Shown: positions 6,902 through 14,497 of the stretch, piece after piece
Layout: every line of letters starts with the position of its first letter
Position numbering within the stretch: the first letter of the stretch is position 1
Assembly (NCBI GenBank): GCA_003133265.1
Contig: PKWQ01000385.1
Coordinates: 1 to 32,984 of the forward strand
DNA from: Acetobacteraceae bacterium
Lineage (GTDB): Bacteria > Pseudomonadota > Alphaproteobacteria > Acetobacterales > Acetobacteraceae
Direction: 5' to 3'
DNA length: 32,984 nucleotides
Made by a program: the position numbers and the translations under genes
The notes under the pieces: model-generated
Told to the model about the DNA's origin: nothing
Database searches by the model: none
The model's input: only the letters and a program-made list of their open reading frames with translations

Positions 6902-7372
6902 ATGCGAGTTTTTGTATTGCTTATCGTGCTCGGCGCCCTGGCTGTCGCACGCGTCTCGACCGCCGGCGCGCAAACCATGCCCACCGTTCCGGATGCCCTC
7001 CAGGGCGGATCGCAACCGGCATCGGACCAGGCCAGCAACACCGGCGCGGACCAGCCGGCATCCACGATCGCGCCATCGCTGCCCGCGCCGGATGTCGAGC
7101 AGAACGCCCCGGCGCGGGATTACCTGCGCGCCGCGCGCACGGCGCTGGCCACCGGACGCACCGGGGAAGCGCAGCAGGCGCTGGAGATGGCGCAGACCCG
7201 CCTGCTGGATCGCTCCGTGCCGCTGTTTCAGACCGACACGCCAAGCATAGACCCGGCGGTCGGCAAGATCGCCGCCGCGATCAAGACATTGGGGGCGGGC
7301 GACCGGTTCCGGGCGATGCAGCTGATCGACGAGGCGCTGGCGCTGGCGGGCGAGCCGAAGGAGCCTCAGTAG
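6902..7372 (+). CDS. hypothetical periplasmic protein, helical repeat-like C-terminal region
   Basis: I do not recognise this as a named family. The 156-residue product has a Sec signal peptide (MRVFVLLIVLGALAVARVST, predicted cleavage after AGA at about residue 23). A low-complexity Pro/Ser/Gln linker follows, then from about residue 75 an Ala-rich helical region (YLRAARTALATGRTGEAQQA) that looks like one or two TPR-type helices and ends in DRFRAMQLIDEALALAG. GGAG at 6892-6895 with a six-base spacer supports the ATG at 6902. It converges with the reductase gene, overlapping its 3' end by seven bases. It probably shares a transcript with the lipoprotein gene upstream. Confidence 0.7.
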   Translation: MRVFVLLIVLGALAVARVSTAGAQTMPTVPDALQGGSQPASDQASNTGADQPASTIAPSLPAPDVEQNAPARDYLRAARTALATGRTGEAQQALEMAQTRLLDRSVPLFQTDTPSIDPAVGKIAAAIKTLGAGDRFRAMQLIDEALALAGEPKEPQ

Positions 7373-8340
7373 CAGCCGGCCAGCCGCGCGCGCTCGCGCA
7401 CCAGCGCCAGCACCGTGCGGCAGATCGGCAGTTCCTGCCCGACCATCTCGCCCAGTTCCACCACGGCGCCGAGCAGGGCGTCGATCTCCATCGGCCGGCC
7501 GCGTTCCAGGTCCTGCAACATCGACGTCTTATGCACGCCGACCTCGGCCGCGCCGTCGATGCGCTTCTCCACATCGATGGCGAAGCGGATGCCCAGCGCC
7601 TCGGCCACCGCCTTGCCTTCCAGCATCATCGCCTTGGTCACCGCGCGCACCTCCGGCTGGCCGGTGATGCGGTCGAGCGTGGAGGTGGTCAGCGCGGAGA
7701 TCGGGTTGAACGCGAGATTGCCCCATAGTTTCACCCAGATCTCGTCACGGATGCGCGGACGCACCGGCGCCTTGAGCCCGGCGGCGATCAGCGCCTTGGA
7801 CAGCGCCTCGATCCGGGGGCTGCGGCTGCCGTCGGGCTCGCCGAGGCTGAAACGGTCGCCGTAGGTGTGCTCGATCACCCCGGGCGCGATCACCTCGGCC
7901 GCCGGATAGACCACCGAGCCGATCGCCTGGCTCGGCGGCAGGATGTCCCACAGGTCACCATTTGGATCGACGCTGTGCACGCGGCGGTCGCGCCACGGAC
8001 CTTCCAGGCCATAGAAATACCAGTACGGCACGCCGTTGATGCCGGTCACCAGCGCCGTTTCCGGCCCCATCATCTTGGCGATCTCGGGCGCGGCCGACGG
8101 CAGGGAGTGCGCCTTGAGCGTGACCACGACATAGTCCTGCACCCCCGCCTGCCCGGCATCCGCCAGGCAGGTCGGATGGACGACGACGGTGCCCGCGTCG
8201 CTCTTCAACGTCACCCCGTTGGCCTGCATCGCGGCGAGATGCGGGCCACGGGCGATGAAGGTGACGTCCGCCCCCGCCTGGGCCAGCTTCACCCCCAGCA
8301 GGCCGCCGATGGCGCCCGCGCCGAAGATGGCGATCTTCAT
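7366..8340 (-). CDS. 2-dehydropantoate 2-reductase family protein (PanE/ApbA-like)
   Basis: This is an NADPH-dependent ketopantoate-reductase family enzyme of 324 residues. An N-terminal Rossmann domain has the dinucleotide loop GAGAIG at 7-12 (MKIAIFGAGAIGGLLG). A C-terminal helical domain has the conserved Lys in WVKLWGNLAFNPISALT and the family segment HKTSMLQDLERGRPMEIDAL. PanE makes pantoate for CoA synthesis, but many paralogues act on other 2-oxo acids. The overlap with an acyl-CoA ligase gene suggests a paralogue rather than the housekeeping enzyme, so I give no symbol. Its ATG at 8340 overlaps the stop of the ligase by four bases (ATGA), indicating translational coupling. Its 3' end overlaps the opposing exported-protein gene by seven bases. 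Confidence 0.88.
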   Translation of the reverse strand: MKIAIFGAGAIGGLLGVKLAQAGADVTFIARGPHLAAMQANGVTLKSDAGTVVVHPTCLADAGQAGVQDYVVVTLKAHSLPSAAPEIAKMMGPETALVTGINGVPYWYFYGLEGPWRDRRVHSVDPNGDLWDILPPSQAIGSVVYPAAEVIAPGVIEHTYGDRFSLGEPDGSRSPRIEALSKALIAAGLKAPVRPRIRDEIWVKLWGNLAFNPISALTTSTLDRITGQPEVRAVTKAMMLEGKAVAEALGIRFAIDVEKRIDGAAEVGVHKTSMLQDLERGRPMEIDALLGAVVELGEMVGQELPICRTVLALVRERARLAGCY

Positions 8341-9884
8341 GCCGTCAGCCCCAGCTTCTCGGCCAACCCGATGCGCATCGCCTTGCCGGTGGCACCCTTT
8401 GGGATCTCCTTCAGGAAGACGATTTTGCGTGGCACCTTGAAGGCAGCGAGGCGCTTGCCGGCGAAGTCGCGCAATTCATGGTCGGTGACGCTCTGGCCCT
8501 CGCGCAGCACGATGGCGGCCGCGACCTCCTCGCCCAGCTTGTCGTGCGGCAGGGCGAAGGTCAGCGCCTGCTCCACCGCCGGATGGTCGAGCAGTACGGT
8601 ATCCACCTCGATCGGGCTGACCTTCTCGCCGCCACGGTTGATCAGCTCCTTCAGCCGCCCGGTCAGGCGCAGATAGCCGTCCGGGTCCAGATAGCCCTGG
8701 TCGCCGGTGCGGAACCAGCCATTGCTGAAGGCCGTGGCGTTGGCGGACGGGTTGTTCTCGTAGCCGGCGGTGACGTTGCGGCCGCGAATGACCACCTCGC
8801 CCAGATCGCCGGCGGGCTGGATGTTGCCCGCCTCGTCCATGATGGCGATCTCCGGCCCGGCGGCGAGGCCGACGGCACCGGGGAAATGCGGGCGCGGTGG
8901 CAGCGGGTTGGAGGCCATCTGGTGCGCCGCCTCGGTCATGCCGTACGCCTCGATCAGCGGCACGCCGAAAGCCTGCTCCACCGCCTGCATCACCTGCGGC
9001 GGCAGCGAGGCGGACGACGAGCGGATGAAGCGCAGCCGGCCCCGGGCGATGATCTCCTTGTTGCGCGCGGCAAGGCCGTGGATCGCCTGATGCATGGTCG
9101 GCACGGCGGTGTACCAGGTGGGCTTCACCTCGTCGAACCAGGCGAAGAAGCGGAAGGCATTGAAACCCGGCGTGCAGGAGACCGCGGCACCCGCGGCGAT
9201 CGAGGACAATGTCGCGGCGATCAGGCCATGGATATGAAACAACGGCATGATGTTGAGGCACACGTCATCCGGCGTCAGCGCCAGGCTCTCGGCAACATTG
9301 TAGGCCGACGCGGTGATGTTGATCTGGCGCAGCGGCACGATCTTCGGGCGCGAGGTGGTGCCGGACGTATGCAGCACCAGCGCCACGTCCTCCGCCGCCG
9401 CCGGGCCGGGATGGGCGGCAGCCCCGGACAGCGGCGATGCCGGGGCCAGGGTGAAGCCGCCGGCCGGGCCGGCCGCGTCCACAACCAGCTCGATCACCGG
9501 AATGGCGCGCGCGGCGGCGACCGCGCGGGCGGGGCTCTCCATGCCCTGCTGAATGACCAGCGCCTTGGCGTTCAGATCGGAGAGGTAGAAATCGAACTCT
9601 TCCGATTTGTAGGCCGGGTTGAGCGGCGCGGTGGTGGCGCCGGCGGCGATGGCGATGAAGCCGGCCGCCATCTCCGGCCCGTTCGGCAGTACCATGGCCA
9701 CGCGGTCGTTGCGGCCGATGCCGAAGCGGTTGAGATCGGCGATGGTGCGGCTGGCCAGCGCTCGAAGGCCGCCATGGGTCAGCCACGGCCGGCCGGGCGC
9801 ACCGATGGCGGGTGCGGCCTCCGCTCCACGCGCGAGCAGCGCCAGAACCGTATCGGCGGGATAGTGGGTCAAGCCGGCCTCCAT
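8337..9884 (-). CDS. AMP-dependent acyl-CoA synthetase, possibly oxalyl-CoA synthetase type
   Basis: This ANL-superfamily enzyme activates a carboxylic acid with ATP and CoA through an acyl-adenylate. The 515-residue protein has the P-loop TSGTTSRPK at about 173-181, the A5 motif EAYGMTEAAHQM, the hinge-region motifs GWFRTGDQGYLDPDGYL and GRLKELINRGGEKVSP, and the catalytic Lys501 in GATGKAMR. The overall look (INITASAYNVAESLALTPDD, MPLFHIHG) resembles the Pcs60/AAE3 group, whose characterised members are oxalyl-CoA synthetases, but the substrate cannot be fixed from sequence. The start at 9884 (MEAGLTHYPADT) is chosen on family resemblance; the frame remains open upstream to 9986, overlapping the DUF2161 gene. 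It is coupled to the PanE-like gene by a four-base overlap. Confidence 0.88.
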   Translation of the reverse strand: MEAGLTHYPADTVLALLARGAEAAPAIGAPGRPWLTHGGLRALASRTIADLNRFGIGRNDRVAMVLPNGPEMAAGFIAIAAGATTAPLNPAYKSEEFDFYLSDLNAKALVIQQGMESPARAVAAARAIPVIELVVDAAGPAGGFTLAPASPLSGAAAHPGPAAAEDVALVLHTSGTTSRPKIVPLRQINITASAYNVAESLALTPDDVCLNIMPLFHIHGLIAATLSSIAAGAAVSCTPGFNAFRFFAWFDEVKPTWYTAVPTMHQAIHGLAARNKEIIARGRLRFIRSSSASLPPQVMQAVEQAFGVPLIEAYGMTEAAHQMASNPLPPRPHFPGAVGLAAGPEIAIMDEAGNIQPAGDLGEVVIRGRNVTAGYENNPSANATAFSNGWFRTGDQGYLDPDGYLRLTGRLKELINRGGEKVSPIEVDTVLLDHPAVEQALTFALPHDKLGEEVAAAIVLREGQSVTDHELRDFAGKRLAAFKVPRKIVFLKEIPKGATGKAMRIGLAEKLGLTA

Positions 9885-9966
9885 TGATGGATCATCGCAC
9901 GTTGCCAAAGCATGAAGCGAGGAGGCTGGCAAGACGCAAGCCGGGGGCGCGGCTACACTCAGACGC

Positions 9967-10647
9967 ATGACCGATTCGCGCGCCACCTCGGAAACCGCGC
10001 TGTACGCGACGGTGAAGGATTTCCTGACCGCCCAGGGGTTCGAAGTGAAGGGCGAGATTCACGGCTGCGACATCGTCGCGGTGCGCGCGGATCAGAAACC
10101 GATCCTGGTGATCGTGGAGCTGAAGCTCGGTTTCTCGTTGGAGCTGGTGTTGCAGGCGGTGGAGCGGATGCGCGCGGCGGACGCGGTCTGGCTGGCGGTG
10201 CCGGCCACCCGCCGGGGCCGCGACCGGGACCGGCGCGCGCACCGGCTGTGCCGGCTGCTCGGCCTCGGGCTGTTGACGGTGGGCGCGCGCGGTCTGGTGG
10301 AGGTTCTCGCCGAACCCGAACCCTACCGTCCCCGGCCCGACACCAAACAGCGCAAGCGGCTGCTGCGCGAGCACGCGGCGCGACGTGGCGACCCGACACC
10401 GGGCGGCTCGACCCGCCAGCCGATCATGACCGCCTACCGTCAGCAGGCGCTGGACTGCGCCGCCGCCCTGCAAGCCGGGCCGAAGCGTCCGCGCGATCTG
10501 CGCCCGTTCGCGCCGGATGCCGGCGGCATCCTGCTGCGCAACGTCTATGGCTGGTTCGAGCGCGCCGAGCGCGGCGTGTATCGGCTGACCGAAGCCGGCG
10601 AAGCCGCACTCAGCCGCTGGCCGCAATCCCTGCCCTCACGTTCTTAG
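9967..10647 (+). CDS. DUF2161 family protein, predicted PD-(D/E)XK nuclease-like fold
   Basis: The 226-residue product has an N-terminal alpha/beta region with the pattern GEIHGCDIVAVRADQ then ILVIVELKLGFSLELVLQA. This gives Asp35 and Glu51-x-Lys53, the arrangement of PD-(D/E)XK phosphodiesterases and typical of DUF2161. A basic middle region (RPDTKQRKRLLREHAARRGD) leads to a C-terminal winged-helix-like segment from about 150 (YRQQALDCAAALQAGPKRPR, ending YRLTEAGEAALSRW). The role is unknown; DNA binding or cleavage is an inference from fold and charge. It is divergent from the acyl-CoA ligase and overlaps the 3' end of the opposing hydrolase gene by 12 bases. No restriction or toxin partner is adjacent. 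Confidence 0.8.
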   Translation: MTDSRATSETALYATVKDFLTAQGFEVKGEIHGCDIVAVRADQKPILVIVELKLGFSLELVLQAVERMRAADAVWLAVPATRRGRDRDRRAHRLCRLLGLGLLTVGARGLVEVLAEPEPYRPRPDTKQRKRLLREHAARRGDPTPGGSTRQPIMTAYRQQALDCAAALQAGPKRPRDLRPFAPDAGGILLRNVYGWFERAERGVYRLTEAGEAALSRWPQSLPSRS

Positions 10648-11442
10648 CTCGTCCAGAAAGCCTCGCAGCAGGGCCGAGCAGGTTTTGGCATGCGAGACCG
10701 GCAGGCCGTGCTTGGCGTGGCCGATGACATGCAGGCGGCCATTCGGCACGCGGTTCTTGAAATCGGCCATCACCGCCACCGGGATGAACGGCGAACTGTC
10801 CGGATGCAGCAGCAGCACCGGCGGTTGCAGCCCGCCGAGGCGCGGCACGAGGTCGGCGCCGACCAGCGCGGCGAGGCCTTGCAGCACCACCTCCGGACAG
10901 GTGCCGGCCTGCTGGGTTTCGTACCAGTGCCGTAGCGGCTCCGGGATGGCGCCATCGAAGAACCGCCCGCGCATCATGTGCGCCGACCAGCCCGCCATGC
11001 CGTCCCGGTCGATGATGTCCTTCCAGTCGCTCACCGACTGGATGGAGGCGCCGACATGCGCGCCGTTGCTGACGGCAAGCGTCGCCACCCGCTCCGGCGC
11101 GCGCAACGCGGCGGCGAGCGCCACCGTGCCGCCGATCGACTCGCCCATCAGATGCGCGCGCGCCAGCCCGGCCGCGTCCATCACCGCGAACAGATCGTCG
11201 GCCAGCATGTCCATGTCGAGCACGGTGCCCGGGCTCTGGCGCGACGACCTTCCGTGGCCGCGCATGTCGAAGCGCAGCACCCGGTAGCGGTCGATCAGCG
11301 CCGGCAGCCATTCCAGGAAAATGTCCTGGCAGGCACCGAGACCATGATGCAGCACCACCGTCTCCGGCGCCTCGACCCACGGCGGCGTCAGGTCGAGCAG
11401 CGTGTAGTCCAGCGTGCAGCCAGCCACCGTGAGCGTCGGCAT
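10636..11442 (-). CDS. alpha/beta hydrolase
   Basis: This 268-residue serine hydrolase has the oxyanion-hole motif HHGLG at 32-36, the strand RFDMRGHGRS, the nucleophile elbow GESIGG with Ser102, a probable acid Asp in LLLHPDSSPF, and a catalytic His in the C-terminal GHAKHGLPVSH region. It is soluble, with no signal peptide. Relatives are named 3-oxoadipate enol-lactonase or generic esterases, and the substrate is not decidable here. The start at 11442 is supported by a very strong purine-rich site (11448-11456 read on the reverse strand, five bases from ATG). It is transcribed divergently from the TRAP operon, so the shared region 11443-11547 may control both. Confidence 0.85.
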   Translation of the reverse strand: MPTLTVAGCTLDYTLLDLTPPWVEAPETVVLHHGLGACQDIFLEWLPALIDRYRVLRFDMRGHGRSSRQSPGTVLDMDMLADDLFAVMDAAGLARAHLMGESIGGTVALAAALRAPERVATLAVSNGAHVGASIQSVSDWKDIIDRDGMAGWSAHMMRGRFFDGAIPEPLRHWYETQQAGTCPEVVLQGLAALVGADLVPRLGGLQPPVLLLHPDSSPFIPVAVMADFKNRVPNGRLHVIGHAKHGLPVSHAKTCSALLRGFLDELRT

Positions 11443-11460
11443 GTGGTCCCTCCCCCTGCG

Positions 11461-11474
11461 GTCGTGCAAACGAC
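11461..11474. promoter_or_regulatory. small palindrome next to the TRAP promoter, possible operator
   Basis: GTCGT-GCAA-ACGAC is a perfect 5-bp inverted repeat four bases upstream of the predicted -35 box for the TRAP operon, in the divergent region with the hydrolase gene. Its use as a regulator site is a guess from position only. Confidence 0.3.
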
Positions 11475-11477
11475 ACG

Positions 11478-11505
11478 TTGCCACGTTCCCGCGCGCCGTT
11501 ATGAT
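11478..11505 (+). promoter_or_regulatory. predicted sigma-70 promoter of the TRAP operon
   Basis: TTGCCA at 11478-11483 and TATGAT at 11500-11505 are separated by 16 bases. This is a good match to the housekeeping consensus and well placed for dctP, whose GTG lies at 11548. Transcription would begin near 11512. Confidence 0.6.
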
Positions 11506-11547
11506 CCGCGCCAAGCATCAATCAAGATAGCATGGGGAGACAGAGAC

Positions 11548-12588
11548 GTGACCGCAGACCATTCCACACGACCGGGCGCGATCATCACCAGTTCGCGGCG
11601 CGGCATCATCAAGGCCACCGGCGGTCTGGCGGCAATTCTCGCGCTGGGCAAGGCGCCCGCCTTCGCGCAGGCCCAGCCGAGAAAGATGGATTTCGCCCAC
11701 ATCAACGCACCGCCGGAAAGTGCCGCGGTGTGGTTCGACTGGTTCTCCAAGCAAGTGACCAGCCGCACCAATGGCGAATTGCAGGTCACCTTCCATGGCA
11801 GCACGCTGCTGGCCAAGGAAATGGACATCATGAACGCGGTGAAGGCCGGCAACATCGCCATCGGCAACCCCGCCGGCGCGTCGGCCACGGTGTTTCCGGA
11901 GATGGGCGTCTTCCTGGTGCCCTATCTGATCAGCAGCTACGACCAAGCCTACAAGATGTTCAACGGCACCGTCGGCGACCAGCTGGACAAGACCTTCCAG
12001 CAGAAATACGGCCTGAAGACGCTGTGCTTCTTCGATTACGGCTTCCGCCATTTCTGGAACAATCGCCGGCCGATCGTCGAACCCAAGGATCTGCGCGGAC
12101 TGAAGATGCGCGCGCAGCTGTCGAAGATCTTCGCCGACACGATCAACGGGCTGGGCGGCGTCGCGGTGCCGATGGCCTGGTCGGAAGTGATCACCGCGGC
12201 ACAGCAGGGCGTCATCGACGGCGCCGATCTGCCGGTGGTGAATATGGTGCCGTTGAAGGCGTACGAGGTCTCCAAGTATTTCTCGATGACCTTCCACAAC
12301 TACGCGCCGACCGTGAACACGATGAATCTCGGCATCTGGAACAGCCTGAAGCCCGAGCATCAGAAGCTGTTCCTGGATTTGTCGCGCGCGGCGCAGGAGG
12401 GCATCCGCAAGGATACCGAGAGCGTGGACAATCTGGCCGCCGCCAAGGCGCAGCTGGAGCCGCGCGGCATGGCGGTGAACGCCGCCGATCTCGGCGCATT
12501 CAAGAAGGCGGCACAGGAGAAGATCTGGCCCGCCTACCAGAAGCAATACGCCGAGATGTGGGACGTCGTCGTCAAGAACGCGGGCTGA
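11548..12588 (+). CDS. dctP: TRAP transporter solute-binding protein (DctP family)
   Basis: This is the periplasmic receptor of a tripartite ATP-independent periplasmic transporter, delivering an organic acid-type ligand to DctQM. The 346-residue product carries a twin-arginine signal (SRRGIIKA, Arg17-Arg18) with probable cleavage after AFAQA, so it would be exported folded by Tat. The mature part has the DctP landmarks NELQ/GELQVTFHG-like strand, LRGLKMRAQLSKIF with the ligand-binding Arg, and GGVAVPMAWSEVITAAQQGVI. The GTG start at 11548 is chosen because GGGGAGA precedes it and it places the Tat motif correctly; the ATG at 11532 is out of frame. dctQ follows after one base. The ligand cannot be named; the downstream enolase-superfamily and FAD enzymes suggest a hydroxy or sugar acid. 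Confidence 0.92.
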   Translation: MTADHSTRPGAIITSSRRGIIKATGGLAAILALGKAPAFAQAQPRKMDFAHINAPPESAAVWFDWFSKQVTSRTNGELQVTFHGSTLLAKEMDIMNAVKAGNIAIGNPAGASATVFPEMGVFLVPYLISSYDQAYKMFNGTVGDQLDKTFQQKYGLKTLCFFDYGFRHFWNNRRPIVEPKDLRGLKMRAQLSKIFADTINGLGGVAVPMAWSEVITAAQQGVIDGADLPVVNMVPLKAYEVSKYFSMTFHNYAPTVNTMNLGIWNSLKPEHQKLFLDLSRAAQEGIRKDTESVDNLAAAKAQLEPRGMAVNAADLGAFKKAAQEKIWPAYQKQYAEMWDVVVKNAG

Positions 12589-12589
12589 G

Positions 12590-13123
12590 ATGGCGCTCGC
12601 AGCAGGCGGGACAGCCAGAAACATCGTCCGGCTGCTCCCGAAGATCCTGGTGGGCGCGCTGGTGCTGCTCGCCATCACGGTCATGCTGATCGGCGTGTTC
12701 CTGCGCTACGTGATGGTGCCGATCACCGACTGGATGGACGTCGATCCGATCAACTTCTTCTGGGTGGAGGAGGTTGGCGAGCTGCTGCTGGCCTGGCTGA
12801 CGCTGACCGGGGCCGCCATCGGCATCGCCGAGCGCAGCCACTTCACCCTGACGATCCTGACGCACCACCTGCCGCCGGCAGCACAGCGCGCGGTGCATGT
12901 ACTGACCCATGTGCTGATCGCGGCCTTCGGCGGCGTGCTGGCCTATCTCGCGCTGCAAGTGGCGCGGCTGAACGTCGATCTCGCTTCTCCGGCGCTGGAG
13001 ATCAGCGTGGCATGGCTCTACGTCGCCGCGATCGTCGGCGGACTGCTGATGGTGCCGTACGCACTGGTTGCCGCGATCGGCCCCGTTGGGGTCGGCCACA
13101 CTCCTGCCGACGTAAGGGAGTAG
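12590..13123 (+). CDS. dctQ: TRAP transporter small permease (DctQ family)
   Basis: This 177-residue inner-membrane protein has four predicted membrane segments: about 17-38 (PKILVGALVLLAITVMLIGV), 60-80 (EEVGELLLAWLTLTGAAIGI), 103-125 and 140-165. The conserved DctQ sequence EEVGELLLAWLTLTGAAIG is followed by IAERSHFTL. DctQ is the small subunit that pairs with the large permease DctM. The ATG at 12590 lies one base after the dctP stop, so the genes are coupled. dctM follows after three bases. Confidence 0.92.
   Translation: MALAAGGTARNIVRLLPKILVGALVLLAITVMLIGVFLRYVMVPITDWMDVDPINFFWVEEVGELLLAWLTLTGAAIGIAERSHFTLTILTHHLPPAAQRAVHVLTHVLIAAFGGVLAYLALQVARLNVDLASPALEISVAWLYVAAIVGGLLMVPYALVAAIGPVGVGHTPADVRE
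13114..13120 (+). promoter_or_regulatory. ribosome binding site supporting a TTG start for dctM
   Basis: AAGGGAG lies six bases ahead of the TTG at 13127, just inside the end of dctQ. It is the main reason to accept the rare start codon. Confidence 0.6.
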
Positions 13124-13126
13124 ACT

Positions 13127-14410
13127 TTGGTCCTGACCGTCACCGCGCTCGTTTTCATCGGGCTGCTGATGCTGTCGATGCCGATCGTGTTCTCGCTCGG
13201 CATCTCCGCCCTGGTCGGGCTGGTGCTGTCGGGCGTGCCGATGCAGCAACTGGCATCCTCGCTGGTCGGCGCATCGCAGAACTGGGTGCTGCTCGCCATC
13301 CCCTCGTTCGTGTTCGCCGGCAGCCTGATGGAACGCTGCGGCATGTCCAACGCGCTGGTGGAACTGGCGCGCGCCATGGTCGGCTGGCTGCGCGGCGGGC
13401 TCGGCATGTCGGTGATCGTGGTGTCGTATTTCTTCTCCGACATCTGCGGCTCCAAGATGGCGGAGGTCTCGGCACTCGGCTCGGCGCTGGTGCCGCCGCT
13501 GAAGCGGGCGGGCTACCGGGCGGAGGACGCGGCATCGCTGATCGCCGCCGGCACCGCGATGGGCATGCTGGTGCCTCCGGCGATCTTCATGATCGTGATC
13601 TCGGCGGTGACCAACCAGTCCACGGTGGCGCTGTTCCTGGCCGGCTTCATCCCGGCGGCGGTGATCGGGGTATGCCTGTGCCTGCTGGTACTGGTCCAGG
13701 CGCATATCCTGGGCTGGCCCAAGGATTCGAAGCCGAGTTGGGCCCGGCTGGGCCATGCGGCGCGCCATGCGACGGTGCCGATGGTCATTCCGGTGGTGAT
13801 CCTGGGCGGCTTCTACATCGGCGCCTTCACCGCGACCGAGGCCGGGGCGATCGTCGCGCTGTATTCGCTGCTGGCGGCGAAGCTGTATTACCGCAACGTC
13901 TCCTGGCGCGACGTCGGCCACATCGCCTACGAGAGCGGGGTGATGACCGCCGCCGTGGTGTTCCTGCTCGCGGTCGCCACGGTGTTCCAGTACCTGATGG
14001 GCATCTCCGGCGTGCCGGTGCTGCTGGGCGAGCTGCTGGCGCCGCTGCAATCCTCGCACTGGCTGTTCCTGGTCGGCGTGGCAGCCATGACCATGCTGTT
14101 CGGCATGGTGCTGGAAGGGCTGCCGGCGGCGGTGGTGCTGATCCCCGTGGTGTTTCCGATCGCGGTCAAGATGGGCATCCATCCGATCCATTTCGACATC
14201 GTGCAGACGGCGGCGGTCGGCATCGGGCTGTTCCTGCCGCCGATGGGGGTCGGGCTGCTGATGGCGCTGCGCTTCGCCGAGGTGTCGGTGTTCCAGCACG
14301 CCAAATATTACTGGCCGTACCTGCTGGCGCTGCTGGCCGGGCTGATGCTGATCATCTGCATCCCCGAACTGTCGCTGTTCCTGCCGCGCAGCGCCGGCTT
14401 CGTGCGGTAG
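13127..14410 (+). CDS. dctM: TRAP transporter large permease (DctM family)
   Basis: This 427-residue polytopic inner-membrane protein of about 12 segments forms the sodium-coupled transport channel of the TRAP system. Family landmarks include VLLAIPSFVFAGSLMERCGM, DICGSKMAEVSALGSALVPP, GTAMGMLVPPAIFMIV and FLPPMGVGLLMALR near the C-terminus. The start is TTG at 13127, giving MVLTVTALVFIGLLMLSMPI, the standard DctM N-terminus, with a strong ribosome binding site. It is the last gene of dctPQM and converges with the low-GC hypothetical gene at 14498. Confidence 0.94.
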   Translation: MVLTVTALVFIGLLMLSMPIVFSLGISALVGLVLSGVPMQQLASSLVGASQNWVLLAIPSFVFAGSLMERCGMSNALVELARAMVGWLRGGLGMSVIVVSYFFSDICGSKMAEVSALGSALVPPLKRAGYRAEDAASLIAAGTAMGMLVPPAIFMIVISAVTNQSTVALFLAGFIPAAVIGVCLCLLVLVQAHILGWPKDSKPSWARLGHAARHATVPMVIPVVILGGFYIGAFTATEAGAIVALYSLLAAKLYYRNVSWRDVGHIAYESGVMTAAVVFLLAVATVFQYLMGISGVPVLLGELLAPLQSSHWLFLVGVAAMTMLFGMVLEGLPAAVVLIPVVFPIAVKMGIHPIHFDIVQTAAVGIGLFLPPMGVGLLMALRFAEVSVFQHAKYYWPYLLALLAGLMLIICIPELSLFLPRSAGFVR

Positions 14411-14497
14411 GCGCCGGTCCTGGGCATTTGTCTCTTGGCCATTCGTCCGGCGACCGCCACCACTGCCGGTCAGCCGTGTTGTCGTCGCCCGGCAATC

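Noticed and set aside
12572..14299. A 575-codon reverse-strand open frame opposite dctQ and dctM
   Set aside because: It is full of His, Gln and Arg with no domain and lies entirely opposite two clear membrane-protein genes. It is a composition artefact.
14464..14494. TGCCGG/CCGGCA inverted repeat after dctM as a terminator
   Set aside because: It has a six-base stem with a 19-base loop and no T run; too weak to call.
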